Shown: positions 43,080 to 56,373 of the stretch, piece after piece | Layout: every line of letters starts with the position of its first letter | Position numbering within the stretch: the first letter of the stretch is position 1 | Source: Pseudoneurospora amorphoporcata | Taxonomy: Eukaryota > Ascomycota > Sordariomycetes > Sordariales > Sordariaceae | Reading direction: 5' to 3' | Assembly: GCA_033297205.1 (NCBI GenBank) | Contig: MU859067.1 | Coordinates: forward strand, 248,001 to 312,000 | DNA: 64,000 nucleotides | Notes under the pieces: model-generated | What the model saw: only the letters and a program-made list of their open reading frames with translations | Told to the model about the DNA's origin: nothing | Databases searched by the model: none | Translations under genes and position numbers: made by a program

Positions 43080-46000
43080 ATGGAAGCCCCGATGTCGACA
43101 CAGGAGCAACAGCTTTGCCAGGCCTTGCTGGCGATGCCTGGCAAGTATCGATACCGCTATAGCGAAGAGGCATCGCGCGAACTTCTTCTCACCCTTTTCT
43201 GGTCCATGGCCGGTGGGAAAGATGAATACATGAAGCTCTTCTTTCCCCAAGGGGACCCACGAAACACTTCCCTCAAGCTCAGAGATGCCCAAGGTGCGGT
43301 CGAGGGCGCCGAATACACCGAAGCCGCACGTGGCAAGGCCTGTGGTCACATCTTCAAACAAGGAGAGGCATCGTATGCGTGCAAGACTTGTAGCGCAGAT
43401 GATACCTGCTGCCTGTGCAGCAAATGCTTCGAAGCCACCGATCACACAGGCCATATGGTCCGGATCAGCATCTCACCCGGAAACAGCGGGTGTTGCGACT
43501 GCGGAGATTTGGAGGCGTGGAAGCGGCCCATGTTTTGCACAATACATTCCATGTGGGAGGGTGACCGTGACAAGGGAAAAGGAAAGGAGACAGGTCTTCC
43601 GGAGGATCTGGTCAGGAATATCAGGATGACCATCGGCCGCGTCTTCGACTACATGTGCGACGTCATCTCTTGTGCCCCCGAGCAGCTTCGCCAAACCAAA
43701 ACCGTTCAGTCTATCCAGGAGGATGAGAGGCTTTCGAGGTTATCGTCGACCTACTGTGGTGGAGAGACCGACTCACCGGGGGAGTATGCCGTTCTACTGT
43801 GGAACGATGAGAAGCACACAGTGGTCGACGTGCGTGACCAAGTGGCTCGGGCTTGCAACACTACGCTGGCCAATGGCTTGAAAGCTGCTTACGAGACCGA
43901 CGCCATCGGTAGGAGTATCCTGATGTACGACAGCAGTTTGGAAAAGCTGCTCGAAGTAGCCGAGATACTCGAGAGGATAAGGGTTACCGTCACCATTCGC
44001 TCCTCTAGGGATACCTTCAGAGAGCAAATGTGCGGCACGATAATTGAGTGGCTTAGAGATATCTCCGGCTGCCAAGTTGGCCATGATCACCAGATTTTGA
44101 GAAACATCGTGTGCGAGGAAATGCTTAAGCCTTGGAGGAAAGGTAGTCCTGCGGCTCATGCCATCGTCGGCAAGGACGGCATTGATGACGAAGACCGCAT
44201 TGATCAAGAAGATAATGCACCGAGCGGGTTCTACGAGCAGCAGGGCAGGCTTCTGCTTCAGGCACGTCAAGCTGCCCGTAGGATGGCAGAGGCTCGTGAG
44301 GCTGGCGATGATGAAGGGGACGATGATGACGAAGACGGGGATGAGATCATTGTTTCTGGTGGAGAGATGGATGAAGATGAGGATGATGACGAAGACGTCA
44401 TGATGCTTGACGAACAAGGTGACGCGGCCGGGGATGATGTAGCCATGACTGACTGGCGAGAAGTTCGGGTGGTGCAGGTAGTCCCCGCCACTGCTGCTGG
44501 CCATCCTCCTCCGCCACCTCCCCCTCCGGCACCGGCTACTGCTACGGCTCATCGACGAACCATTCGGGAACGTGAGCATACTCCTGATGATTCCGATACC
44601 GCCGAGCCGCTCATCGCGCCGAATATCTACACCAAGGCCCATCTCGACATCCCCAAGACCCCAGGCAGTCCGAAAGCCAAGACATCGCCTCCAAATCCTG
44701 GGCGTTACTGGTTGCAGACTCCTGCTGGCTACGTGGAAGAGAAGGATATTCCGGTTGCAGAAGACCTCTTTGAGCGTGTCCGTCTAGACTGGCTGATATT
44801 ATTTGATCTGCGGATGTGGAAGAAGGTTCGCTGTGATCTTCGGTCATTATACATTTCAACCGTCGTCACGATCCCCGAGTTCAAACGTGTACTTGGCTTG
44901 CGGTTTGCTGGCCTCTACACCACCCTGGCTCAGTTGTATCTCATTGGAGATCGTGAGCCTGATCACTCTATTATCAATATCTCCTTGCAGATGTTGACAA
45001 CTCCTTCCATCACCGCTGAAATTGTTGAGCGGGGAAATTTCCTTACCAGTCTGATGGCCATTCTTTACACATTCCTGACTACTCGCCAAGTGGGACATCC
45101 CTGGGACGTGGCGAGCAACGCAGTTTTGTCCTTTGATTCAGGCTCGGTTACGAACCGGCGCATGTATCATTTCTTCCTAGATCTCAAGTATCTCTTTGGA
45201 TCCCCGCATGTCCAGGAACGCCTTCGTACTGAGGAGCGGTATATGATGCAGTTCCTCGATCTCGTCAAGTTACATCAAGGCATTTGCCCGAACGTTCGGG
45301 CTGTCGGTGAACACGTCGAGTACGAGACAGATAGTTGGATTAGCGCATCTCTTGTCACACGCGAGATCAACAGACTCTGCAGACAGTTCGCTCAATCCTT
45401 CCGAAACGTCAAGGAACACGGTTTGCAGTATGTCAATAATGCAATCAGACTGGCGGCAAAAGTTACTATTATCAACTCCCTTGGTGCTGAGCGTCACCGG
45501 TTCAACCAGTCGGAAATCAAGGAAGAGATTTCGTTCAGAAACCTTACAGATTTCGAGTTTGAGCCACCCGGGCGAAGCTTCAAGGTCGTCCACTTTGTGG
45601 TGGAAGAACAGCCTATCAGTTTCCATCATGCTCTTCACTACACCTTGTCGTGGCTTATCGAGTGTGGCAAGTCGATGAACATCGACGACCTGCGGAAACT
45701 CCTTACCTTCGAAACCACCGACTTGCTGGCGAAGCCCCAGCCGATGGGTCGAAAGTCGATGCCTCACGGTAACTTCACGCCGGAAGATTACCTCCTTGCG
45801 GTCTTTGATTTCCCGCTCAGGGTATGTGCTTGGCTTGCGCAGATGAAGGCGGGCATGTGGGTCAGGAATGGTTTGAGCTTGCGTCACCAAGGAGGGACTT
45901 ACCGCGGCGTGAGCCAAAGAGATGTTTCCCACAATAGGGACGTATTTCTGTTGCAGACCGCTCTTGTTGTCTGCGACCCAAGCCGCGTTCTTGCCTCGAT

Positions 46001-49000
46001 TGTCGACCGCTATGGCATGGAGAAGTGGATCAAAGGATTCTTTGAACAAAAGTCCAAGGCGCAAGATGACAATCAACATTTGGATGTTGTAGAAGACATG
46101 CTTCATCTGCTCGTCGTCCTCGTCAGCGACCGTACATCTCTTACGCAAAATGAAGATGAAGTCAGCCCCTCCAACGCGGCCACGCGCCTCAAAGCCAGCC
46201 CACTCATCGCGGCTATGCGCCGTGACCTTACGCACGTCCTCTGCTTCAAGCCGTTGTCGTTTTCGGAGATCTGCAACAAACTGCCGGACAAGTTCCATGA
46301 GCACGAGGATTTCCACAAGCTGTTGGACGAGATGACAATTTACAAGGCACCTGAGGGGCTGACAGACGTTGGTACCTTTGAGCTCAAGCCAGAGTTCATT
46401 GAGGATGTAGACCCTTACATCGCGCACTACAACAAGAATCAACGCGAAGAGTCAGAAATGGCATGGCGCAAGTGCATGGCTAAGAAGACTGGCCAGTCGA
46501 TTGAGGATGTCGTGTATGAGCCCAATCTTCGTCCAGTCACCTCTGGAATATTTGCCGGACTGTCTGATTTCACCAGGACCGGCATGTTCGCCCAGATCAT
46601 CTACTACTCCCTGCTCTATACTCTCACATCCTCCAAGTTTACGCCCCAGGTCCCCACGACTCGGGTTGAGACCTTCCTCCAGGTCGTCCTGCATCTGATC
46701 TTGATCGCCATCAAGGAAGATAAAACGGTGCATGATGTTCAGCGACCGTCATTCGTCTATCGTTCTCTCAGTCACCAGGCTCGCAGCAACTTCATGCCAG
46801 AGAACCCGACGGCAAAGACTATCGTGGCACTCTTGAACCTGCTTAGTGCCGAAGATGCTTTCAAGACGGTTCACCCGAAGATCAACCTGATTCTGAAAAA
46901 GATGCGGAAACAGCGGCCCGAGGACTTCGAGTGTGCTTACCGTAACCTTGGTCTATCAGTAGACCACATCGACACTGGCATGCCCGACAGCCAGAACACT
47001 GATGAGGAGCGCGAGAAGAAGAAGAAGGCTGCACTCGCCCGTCAAGCTCGTGTTATGGCGCAGTTCCAGGCCCAGCAAAAGAGTTTCATGGAGAAGCAAG
47101 GAGAAATTGACTGGGGTGACGTGGACGATATCGATGAGGACGAGGACATGCCAGCTGCTGAGGAGCATAAGAACTTCTGGAAGTATCCATCAGGGACATG
47201 CATTCTGTGCCAGGAAGATACAGATGATCGTCGCCTTTACGGATCTTTCGCCTTCTTCACTGAGAGCAACATTTATCGGCAGACTGATCTCCAAGATCCG
47301 GATTTCGTGAGGGAAGCGTTCAAAACACCTGAAAACTTGGACAGGTCTGCCGAGAGTATCCGGCCCTTTGGAGTTGCCCATGAGAACCGCCAGGTTGTTC
47401 AAAAGGTTAACCAGGAAGGAGAGATATTCGAGGATGAGCGATCCGTCATCGGCAAAGGCTTCCCGTCGCACCTGTCTCGTTCCGGTCCTGTTTCGACAGG
47501 GTGCGGCCATATCATGCATTATGGTTGCTTCGAAGCATACTTTGATGCGACCGTACGCCGCCATAACCAGCAGATTGCAAGACACCCTCCCGAGGACACG
47601 AATAGGTTGGAGTTTGTGTGCCCCTTGTGCAAGGCCCTAGGCAATGCATTCCTCCCCATCGTCTGGAAAGGACAAGAAGAATCTTACCCTGGTCCCTTGT
47701 CACCAACTGAGTTCTTCAACTCGTGGCTGGACAAACAGCTGCATTCTGCATATTACGTCCTGGGAGCGGCAAGGCCTGAAGACCAAATCCAGCATTCCTT
47801 TGCATCATACACGTCGAAAACAATGGTCCACAATCTTGCCGAAGATTCGTCTCAGCTGTTCGGTGAAGCGTGGGTAGACCTGGGAGCTCGGTCAAGGTCA
47901 AGTGGGACGCCATTCAGCGACTCCTTTTCGATTATCTCAGCTACTGAGACTAGCAGCCGAGGGGCAACTCCTGCTGAGGGGAACAGCATGATGAGAGAGC
48001 TGGTCTCTGCATACCGTCGCCTTCGAGACACCTTGCGGAAAAATGGCATCAACTCGCACCATGACCTTCCGGAGACTGTGCGAGATGACGAGCTGGCCTG
48101 CAGTGACGCTCTGGCTCGCTCGGTTGGCTTTTCTGTTGCGGCTATTGAGATTCAGCAGCGCGGGGTGGAAGCGGACTATGGAATGACCCTACTCGAGAAG
48201 ATTCCTGAACAGGTCCTCACCCACCTCCGTATCCTGACCGAGACCGTAACCACTTTTATTACTGTCGGTGGGCTTAGAGAGGCTGGCGACAACAGGATCG
48301 ATACCGAGTTCCGGAGAGACAGCGAACGTCAGCATTGCCAGTTATTCATTTCACAGTACAAGGGAGCCGAAACCGACAACGCCAGACAACCTTTTCAGGA
48401 GTATCCACCGCTTCTCAGCCAAGATCCTTTCGTTTTCTTGTGCGAATGTGTCTTTGGCGTTGTCCCGGCACAGAAGTTTGAAATTGCCCACATCGTGAGG
48501 CTTTGCTACCTTGCCGAGATTACCAAGGTGGTTTACCATATGGGTCGCAACATGCCTGCCACTATGTGGCTGTCGAAGATTTTCAGCGACCGCAAAGACG
48601 AAATGTCGCCCGAACTGGCTAACTTCGCTTCCTTCTGCGAGACAGTCGTACGAATGGACCTGGGCTTCTCCGAGAGCTACAGGGTCCAAGGCTCTGCTGG
48701 GGAAAACAAGGCATTTGACCAACCTGGCTTGGACAGTTGGGAGGGTTGGTACCGGTTCATCAGGAACTACGCGCTCACTTTTCTTCGCAAGTGCGCCATC
48801 CTGCTTTACGCAAGGTACAACGTCGATTTCAACAGCCGCCTCTCGCCCAATCCCGAGCAGAAGGAGCTCGAGCGCCTTACCGAGACACTGAAACTCCCCT
48901 CGTTTGACGCAGTGCTGGCTTCCCTCACGCCAAACTCTGGAATCTCCCAGCTCGTATCTGGTTGGATAGAGCATCAGACGTCCTGGGACGCAGAACATCC

Positions 49001-49612
49001 AACCCTCGCCGCTGACAACAAGACCTTGTTGCCGCCTTCGGCAGTGGTGAGCCACCCCGGCATATTCGAGCTTGTCGGCCTTCCCAAGAACTATGCTACG
49101 CTCATCGAGGAGTGTACGAGGAGGAAATGTCCAACCAAGGGCAAAGACATTTCCGACCCCATGCTCTGTCTCTTCTGCGGAGATTTGTTTTGCGGTCAGA
49201 GCATCTGCTGCGCAGTGGAGGATAGGGAAGGCAGGGGTAAGGCCATGCGGATTGGCGGTTGCCAGCAGCACATGAGAAAGTAGGTTCTACCGTCGCTCAC
49301 CTTTGACTCCCTTTGCTGTATGCTAACGTTCCAACTTTAATCAGGTGCCAAAAGAACGTAGGACTCTTCCTCAACATTCGTCGCTGCTGCATCTTCTACC
49401 TCCATCGGCTGTCAGGATCCTTCAGCAACGCACCCTACATCGACAAGTACGGCGAGGTTGATCTAGGCCTGCGTCACGGACGACTGCTTTACCTCCACCA
49501 GAAGCGGTATGACTCCATGTTGCGCAACCTGTGGCTCAGCCATGGTATCCAGAGCTTTATTAGCCGTAAACTTGAGGGGGACATTAACAATGGCGGGTGG
49601 GAGACACTGTAA
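43080..49612 (+). CDS. ubr1: E3 ubiquitin ligase Ubr1, N-recognin of the N-degron pathway
   Basis: Exons 43080-49279 and 49345-49612 encode about 2155 residues; the single intron lies near the end (GTAGGT donor, ATCAG acceptor). The UBR box at about residues 86-156 carries the zinc ligands (ACGHIFKQGEASYACKTC, CCLCSKCF, GCCDCGD). A ClpS-like region around EYAVLLWNDEKHTVVDV (about 235) should read bulky hydrophobic N-termini. An acidic Asp/Glu stretch lies at about 405-450. The long helical body leads to a RING-type domain with CILCQED (about 1374), CGHIMHYGC and CPLCKALG (about 1515). The C-terminal autoinhibitory region has CLFCGDLFCGQSICC and YGEVDLGLRHGRLLYL. Ubr1 marks N-degron substrates for the proteasome in cytosol and nucleus. 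Confidence 0.95.
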
Positions 49613-50296
49613 GAACTCGAATTGAAATTGGTATATGATATCTGGGGAAGGAAAGGAGAAACGGTAGTTGTGGGTACGGGGCGGTGTTTTGGCATCATCA
49701 TTGGCGTTATCCTTTATAAAGAATTTGAGGGTTGGTTGAAGGCATGCTTACTTTGACTCTTTTGTATTTTTATGGACAGCAAAATTCTAGGAGGTAGTTC
49801 TAGTGCCTCCAGGCTTATTCTTTTCGCCACTCTATCTTGGGTAGTCATTGTGCATTCTTATTACACCCGGTTTACACGGAAAAGCAGGCGAACAGTCTTA
49901 CTGGGAGAGTTTGTGCTTGAATAGTTAGATTGATAGACAGGGAAACAAAACTGAACAACATCCTTCAACTTAGGTATAGCCCATAGACCATGGCAATGCT
50001 TTCTATATCTTGCTCCCTATATGATGTGTGTGGGAGATAACACTATATACAACTTCTATATTTTTATGCAAAACAAATAACCAAAACATGCAACTGTAGA
50101 GGGGTATTATAGACTTCATGAAACATAACACATCCGTGCCCTCTCCAGACCCTTTTTCTGAATCCGAGATCCCGAAATATTAGCTATAACCAACCCTGTT
50201 CCGTTTTTCCGTTCCCCTTTCTATGCAAAATAACTTCGTAGCCAAACGCTTGCTCTATGCATCATCATTGTTTTTCAACAACCATAGAAAAGAAAA

Positions 50297-50345
<49 letters not shown>

Positions 50346-50384
50346 ATCCAACTCATAAATCAAGGTTTAGGACTCAATGAAGAG
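49613..50384. other. AT-rich intergenic region between converging ubr1 and sulfate permease
   Basis: 772 bases holding the 3' ends of two genes and a 47-A run at 50298-50344. No gene seen. Confidence 0.5.
50298..50344. repeat. Poly-A run of 47 bases
   Basis: Uninterrupted A47, 40 bases past the stop codon of the sulfate permease gene on the other strand, where it reads as poly-T in the transcript. Length may be inaccurate because of homopolymer sequencing error. Confidence 0.9.
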
Positions 50385-53209
50385 TCAGTCCTCTTTCCTC
50401 GGATCAAGCAACTCATAAGGAGGCAAGCTTGACCTCAGTGGCCTCGACCCGGTCCCCGCAGATTCAGACGTACTTCCACCCTTAAAGTTCTCCTGACTCT
50501 GGGACATCGGTGTCGGCGTCTGGGTAGCGACCGGCTCCACGCCCTTGATAGAAGACGTAGTAGCCGGGAACTCCGCCCTGGCCTCCACGTTGGCAATCGC
50601 GCTCTGCAGCGCGCTCGTCAAGTCGACGTGGAACAACGGCCTGTTGATTCCGTGCACAGCCACGGTGCGGCCACCATTACCAGTAGAACCGAACCTCGAG
50701 CGAGCGGCGGCATCAGCGCCAGCGGATATCCTTTTGGAGCCGGAGGCAGTGGCCTTGAGGGTGCCTACGGCTTCGGTATCATCGCTGGCAGAACCAGATT
50801 CAATGTCCATTGAGTTGCCTCCTCGTTGTTGTTGCTGTTGAGCAACACGACCGCGAGCGGACAGGGTAGGACCGTACTCCTTCTCGTTGACTTCCTGCTC
50901 GGCAGTGGCGGCAGCGCTCTGCTCGCCACCGATCTCTGCCACGCTGAAGATGGACTTCCACCTCCTGATCCGGCCGTCTGGTAAGTTGGCAGAGGGGTAG
51001 CCGAAGCCGGCGGAGACGAGGGCGCGCTTGGTCCAGCGGTTGCTGATGCAGGCAACGTGCCAGTCGACGACATCGGGCGAGGCGTACCGGTCAAGCTGGT
51101 TGCGCACGTCGATGAGCTGTTGGACCGAGGTGATGTCGATATTGTTTACCGAGGAAAAGTCGAGGATGATGGCTTTGAGCGTGGGGAGGTGCATGTTGAC
51201 GCCAATTTCGTTCGAGTCGATGCCCTCCCGAGCGGCGGCTTTGAGCTTGCGCCTGGACGGGCCGGGGTCGTTCCAGGGCCGGTCACCCGGACGATCGAAG
51301 TGCGAGAGCGTTGTGCGGCGCGTATTTTTGTGGATGTAGCGCACCATGTACTCGAGCGTGTGGCTGGCGTTGGGGTAGTTGAAGCCTTCGGAGAAGCGGT
51401 AAATAAAGATGCCCGGGTAGGGGTTGTCCAGTTCGATTTCGGGATTGGAGCCGTCCGCGTGTGTGATGGGGAGGAAGATATTGCGGTACGGGGCATCCGG
51501 CGAGGAGCCGCGGACGAAGGTGCCGTAACCTTCGTCCACGGGCTTCCGGGGATCATCGCCAATAACGTGGTCGCCGAGGACGGAGTGGACCTTGACGCGA
51601 CCGAGGAAGCGGCCTTGAGCCTTGAGGATGCGGAAGAGGAGGACGGCAAAAGACAGGCAAACTGTGCAGTAGATGCCGTTCTCGATACTGGAGAAGACGG
51701 TGACGAAAACGCCGACGAAGAAGATGATGACTTCGAGAGGCGAGACGAGCCAAAACTGGTAGATGGTGTTGGGGGGTGTGATCAGATCACCGACAGCGTG
51801 GATAATGACGGCGGCCAGGGATGCGTTCGGGACGTAGTAGAAAACGGCAGGCAAGGCATAGATAGCCAGCAAAACCACGACGGCGGTGATGACACCGGCG
51901 AAGGGAGTGCGCACGCCCGCCTTGGACTTGACAGCGGTACGACTGAACGAGCCTGTGGCAGCATAGCCACCAAGGAAGGGGCCCAGCATGTTAGTGACAC
52001 CGATGGCCACCATTTCCTGGGAAGGGTCGATAGTGTAGTTGTTGATACGGCCGAATGACTTCGCGATGGCGATGTGCTCAATCAACAAGACAATGACGGT
52101 GGCGGGAAGATAGCTAGCAAGCTTGCTTGCGAGTTCCTTGTTGAGGACGGGAACAGCTGCGTTCTTGAAACCTCTGGGAACGTCGAAGAGAATCTTGAAT
52201 TTGGAAGTTCCTCTAGGGAGGTCCTTGTTGGCCAACCAACTGATCATGGTGTACAACAAAATCACAAAGACTGTTCTCAGTGTCGAAAGGAAGAAGGCCA
52301 CTCGCTGGTGTTGTGGCCAACGCCTGGCAACAAAGTTGCAAAGCGACCGGATACCGTAAAGCATGAAAAGAGCTGTCAAGCCCATGGCAGCATCCAGCTT
52401 GGTACGGGGCAAGCCTTGCAAGGTATGAATGAAGACCAAATACGCCGGATCTCTGGTTGAGAAGCCCTTAATGCCCATTAAGGTAGGGAACTGTCCAATG
52501 GCGATATTGAGAGCCGAGCCGGTCATGAAAGCCGAAAGAGCAGTCAGCGAGATGATATCGACAATCCAACCGCATCGAATCAGGCCAATGAAGAGCACAA
52601 CGGCGCCGGCGAGGATAGAAAGGGCAGACGCGATAAAATGGGGCGGAATGTCGGGAAGGTCCTCCATAACGTTAGCAACAACGCCACCGGTCAGCGAGGA
52701 GAGGACGGCGACGGGACCGATCGTAATATCTTTCGAGGTGGCGAAGAACCAGTAGATCAATACGCCCATGAAGGAAGAGTAGAGACCAAACTGAGGCTCA
52801 AGATTGGCAAGCTGAGCATAGGCCATACCCTGTGGAATGACAATGGCGCCGATAGTGATACCTAAGACAGGCAAGAAGTAAGCGATACTGAATTGGACAG
52901 TACATGGACGAAGGTTTAGATGCGCTTACCGGCTACAAGATCGCCTGCGAGCCATTGTAGGTTGTAGTGACCAATCCATGACGTGAAGGGAAAGAGGGAA
53001 ATAGCGTAGTCCCCCAACTGCTTTCCAGAGGGGACAAGTTCCCTCAAGAACTCGGCTGTATGAGGTGGTTCTTCCACGAAAGAGCTGGTTGTATGGTTGG
53101 ATATGACGGACTCGCCCCGAGTAACCTCATCGTATGGGTCTTTGTCTTGGAGTTTGATGCCAAGTGCTTTGGCTGTGAAGCGCCCGGCCTTCCCCCAGGC
53201 CGTAGACAT
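50385..53209 (-). CDS. SulP-family sulfate permease with STAS domain
   Basis: Exons 53209-52930 and 52861-50385 give about 918 residues, joined by GTAAGC and CTTAG across the codon for Gly in DLVAGITIGA. After a 65-residue cytosolic N terminus come 10-12 membrane helices with family landmarks VIPQGMAYAQLANLEPQFGLYSS, GPVAVLSSLTGG and GSFSRTAVKSKAGVRTP. A STAS domain follows at about residues 570-720, with ILDFSSVNNIDITSVQQLID. The last 200 residues are a low-complexity tail with a short poly-Gln run. SulP permeases import sulfate with protons at the plasma membrane. Neurospora has two, cys-13 and cys-14; I cannot say which this resembles more. It converges with ubr1 and diverges from bub2 over 3.2 kb. 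Confidence 0.93.
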
Positions 53210-56200
53210 CTTGATGGCTTGGTCCTTCTGATACTAATCGGAATGATTGTTGACAAGAGGATGATGTCTGATGTCGTATACCGGTTCAAGATATGGTCCG
53301 TGCTGATTCCGGCTGTATCAAGGAGATCCTAGCTTGCCAAAGAGGTTTTGCATGGACGAAGGGGGGAGGCTGCTCTGAGGATGATTGATCCGGAGAGATA
53401 TCCAATGGGAAAAATAACGTCGGCTATGTGTATGGCACAGATGTAAAAGCCTGTAGTTGCGCTCGAAACTCGTTGAGAGAGGAAGGGGAACTGGTGGAAG
53501 GTCGAAATCGGATTCGAAGACGAATCGGTCGAATCTAGAAGTTGAAGATGACTCTATATCGTTTGCCTAAAGGCTGGAGGTGGCAACAAAGGGCTAGATG
53601 AGATGAATGAAACCGCCGCCGTTAAACATGAGATGATTTGAGTAAGGAAAAACAGGAACAGGGACATGGAAAAGTATAAAAGGGCAAGCAAAACCAGACT
53701 AGGAAAAAGGCGGCATTGCGGCGTGGCTCGAAGGAACCGGGGTGTGGGGTGAGGATGGGAGGAAGTGCACGGAATCTGTTTACTGACGCCCACAGAGGCA
53801 GAAGAGGCAGAAAGTGCAGGGAAGCGGAGTTCAGGAGGCGTGGTAGAGCGCAGAAAGGTGGGCACTCCCATGATGACGTGATCGGCCTTTGCCCTTTCAA
53901 CTCTAGTATCGAAAAGCTTATACACACTTTGCTCGCGGTTCCGCTGCCGATTTCCACTCCAGCCACTGTACGAGTGGTTGTAACTGATGCCAACCTCAGG
54001 AGAGACCGGCTCTCCGTCTGCCATGTCTCCGCGGCCGGTATTCGGGGGCCGGTAGTTGAGAGGTTCTCTTCAATCATCTCAACTCTCACCGCGCTGGGTT
54101 GGCAGGGAGGACTGACTTGTGGGAGCTCCCGCTCTGCCGCACATGGGACGGTCTGCTCGGAGTTTCATGTAAAAACGGTCATCGATATCTCCCTCCCATG
54201 GACACAGCAGTCCTTCATCATACCAGTGCCTGCTTTAGCGTAACGAACAGTAGATGATCATGCTTGGGTATGGATACGTCTTCCCCCCACGATGAGATGG
54301 GAGCTTGATATGCAGCTGGACACACGCACGTGTATAATTGTGTATATACCTATGCCCTGGTCATCAGATGTCATTGTCACGGCGGGATGATGCAAAGGAG
54401 GACGGGAATAGACACTTGCACTGCACCCCACGGAAGCCATCAGCAACAACCATGCAAGATGTAACCTCTCCGAAGTGCGAGAATGGCTGAAAACATGGAA
54501 ATGTGCCGTCGTGGAGGCGTGATGGATCATGGGAGAGTGTCAGAGCCGGGGATTCTGGAGGGCAAGGGTGTTGTTGTGTAAAGGAGGGGCCGGCAGCAAG
54601 AGGCGAAGACGCAACTTTGGCCATCGATGGTGCAATTGCAGCCGCAAAGCTTGTCGATCGAGTGAAAGCTTCCCGTTGGACGCCCCGGTGCCAGTGACAA
54701 GTGCCTAGCTCCCGATCGTCCACCTCCAACGCTACCCTGGACTGGACTTGCTTACAAAAGCATCAGAGAGGTGTTTTTTTTTCCACATGTGTCGCAACTA
54801 CCTTAGTGCAGTGTTGGCACTCGCCAGGAACACCATCTCACAATTGAGGTGTCAAGTTCGATCTGCTTTGGTCCAAACAACTGGCCTGGAGTTCTTCACA
54901 GCCCAGGTCTCTGGAGGGATGATACCTCTAAAAGAGGTGCGATTGCCACTCGGCTGGTTCCGACCTCGGGGGATATGGGGGGCGGGCGACAACGGCCGGC
55001 CAGAGCCCTCACCCAGCTTCACCACAGAAACCCACTGCGCTGGAAGACGGATCATAGTACAAGCGTGCAGAGGAAGATCAGGGGATGAATTCCATCTGGT
55101 GAGAGAAACACGAAGGCCTCCTTCTAGTGCAGAGAAAAGGTTAAGGTGAAAGGTTGGTCCTGACTCGTGTTGTGCGGCGAGTTGCACGGCCAGACCTCAC
55201 AACTAAGTAAACCTCCGTGCCCGGAGTTCGGCTCTCCACGAGGGCATCGTATTTGGCAGCACCGCACAGTGAGCTTAGGGCTTTCAGTCAGAACTCCGGC
55301 CAGAATTAATCCGCGGCCTCAAACATCCGCTGCCTCTCGAGATGACGTTATCGGATCAAGAACGGACCGTTGCAAGCTGACCAATAGCATGTTGGCAACC
55401 ATCCGGTTCAGGAAGTCGAGCTCGATTGGGTGCGATAAGCCGATAAATTGACTCGTTAAAGCCGCACGTGAAATTCAAGTCAGCGGCACCGTGGAAAGCA
55501 GGATGTAGGGTTAGGGTTATAGCCATAAGGGTAACGCATGGCCACGACATTGCGCATCTGCCATCGAAGGTTGGACTGTTCAGGATCGGGAGCTGGCAAA
55601 ACGGGACATGGAAAACAGGGGCAACACAATGACAGAGGGTAAGAGATCATGACATAAGATGGCTCAGAGATAAAATTGCATTGAGGGAACGCGAAGGAGC
55701 TGAAGTGCCCGCTCTCCCAAGTGGAATATCGACCAACATATGGTCACCAGGAACGAACGACACTATCGCATTTCAGCAGCATAGTATGTAGATGTATCTA
55801 TTAATAAAACACCAGTCCGCGGATCATACCCCACTCAGTCTTGGTCTGCTATGAACTATTGCGGACATGAAGGGCGTCCATGTCCAATCTTACCATGCCG
55901 ACTATGGAACAGTCAGTGTAGGTTTGCCCCAGACTTCACTCACCGTCCCGATTTTAAGGTAATGGGTTTGGTGACACCAAAACCGGCAAACCACCCCGCA
56001 GTTCAGCTGGGAAATTTCCGTCGGGTCGGGTACCTTGCGGCGCAGGACATGCTTCGTGCGTACTGATCTCGTACCAAGTTGCAGCTGCCCGTCTGCCCTT
56101 TTTGCCCGTTTCAGGTCGCCAATGAGGAGGTGCGCTCAACTTATCAACGCTGCGAACTGCAACACCCGACCCAACCACTCCAACCTCACTGACACACCCG

Positions 56201-56373
56201 ACAAATCCTGGAACAAACCTTGGCTACCGTACCTAGGAACGACGCGCAACCTGGCATGGCAACAATCAAACAGCGTCCGCCCTTCCTTTTCACATTTTCC
56301 ACGCTGCGCCGGACAGCAACAAGCCTGAGCACCATACATAGCCGTCTCGCTTCACCATCTGCGGCTTGACACC
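53210..56373. other. 3.2 kb divergent intergenic region between the sulfate permease and bub2
   Basis: No gene supported. Open frames near 53554-54243 occur on both strands with no motif. It must include the promoters of both neighbours. A CRE-like TGACGTGA lies near 53874, and imperfect Cys3-like half-sites occur, none good enough to call. Confidence 0.45.

Noticed and set aside
45270..46442. A 390-codon open frame antisense to ubr1
   Set aside because: It is a shadow of codon bias within a clearly coding plus-strand gene.
49613..50384. AT-rich block as a RIP-mutated transposon relic
   Set aside because: It is short, lacks repeats or transposase-like frames, and is explained by two converging 3' ends plus a homopolymer.
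51057..52058. A 333-codon plus-strand open frame inside the sulfate permease gene
   Set aside because: Asp/Glu/Val-rich composition is typical of the complement of membrane-protein codons. It has no motif and the opposite strand is clearly SulP.
53262..53271. ATGATGTCTG as a Cys3 site upstream of the sulfate permease
   Set aside because: It matches only eight of ten positions of the Cys3 palindrome; such matches are expected by chance in 3 kb.
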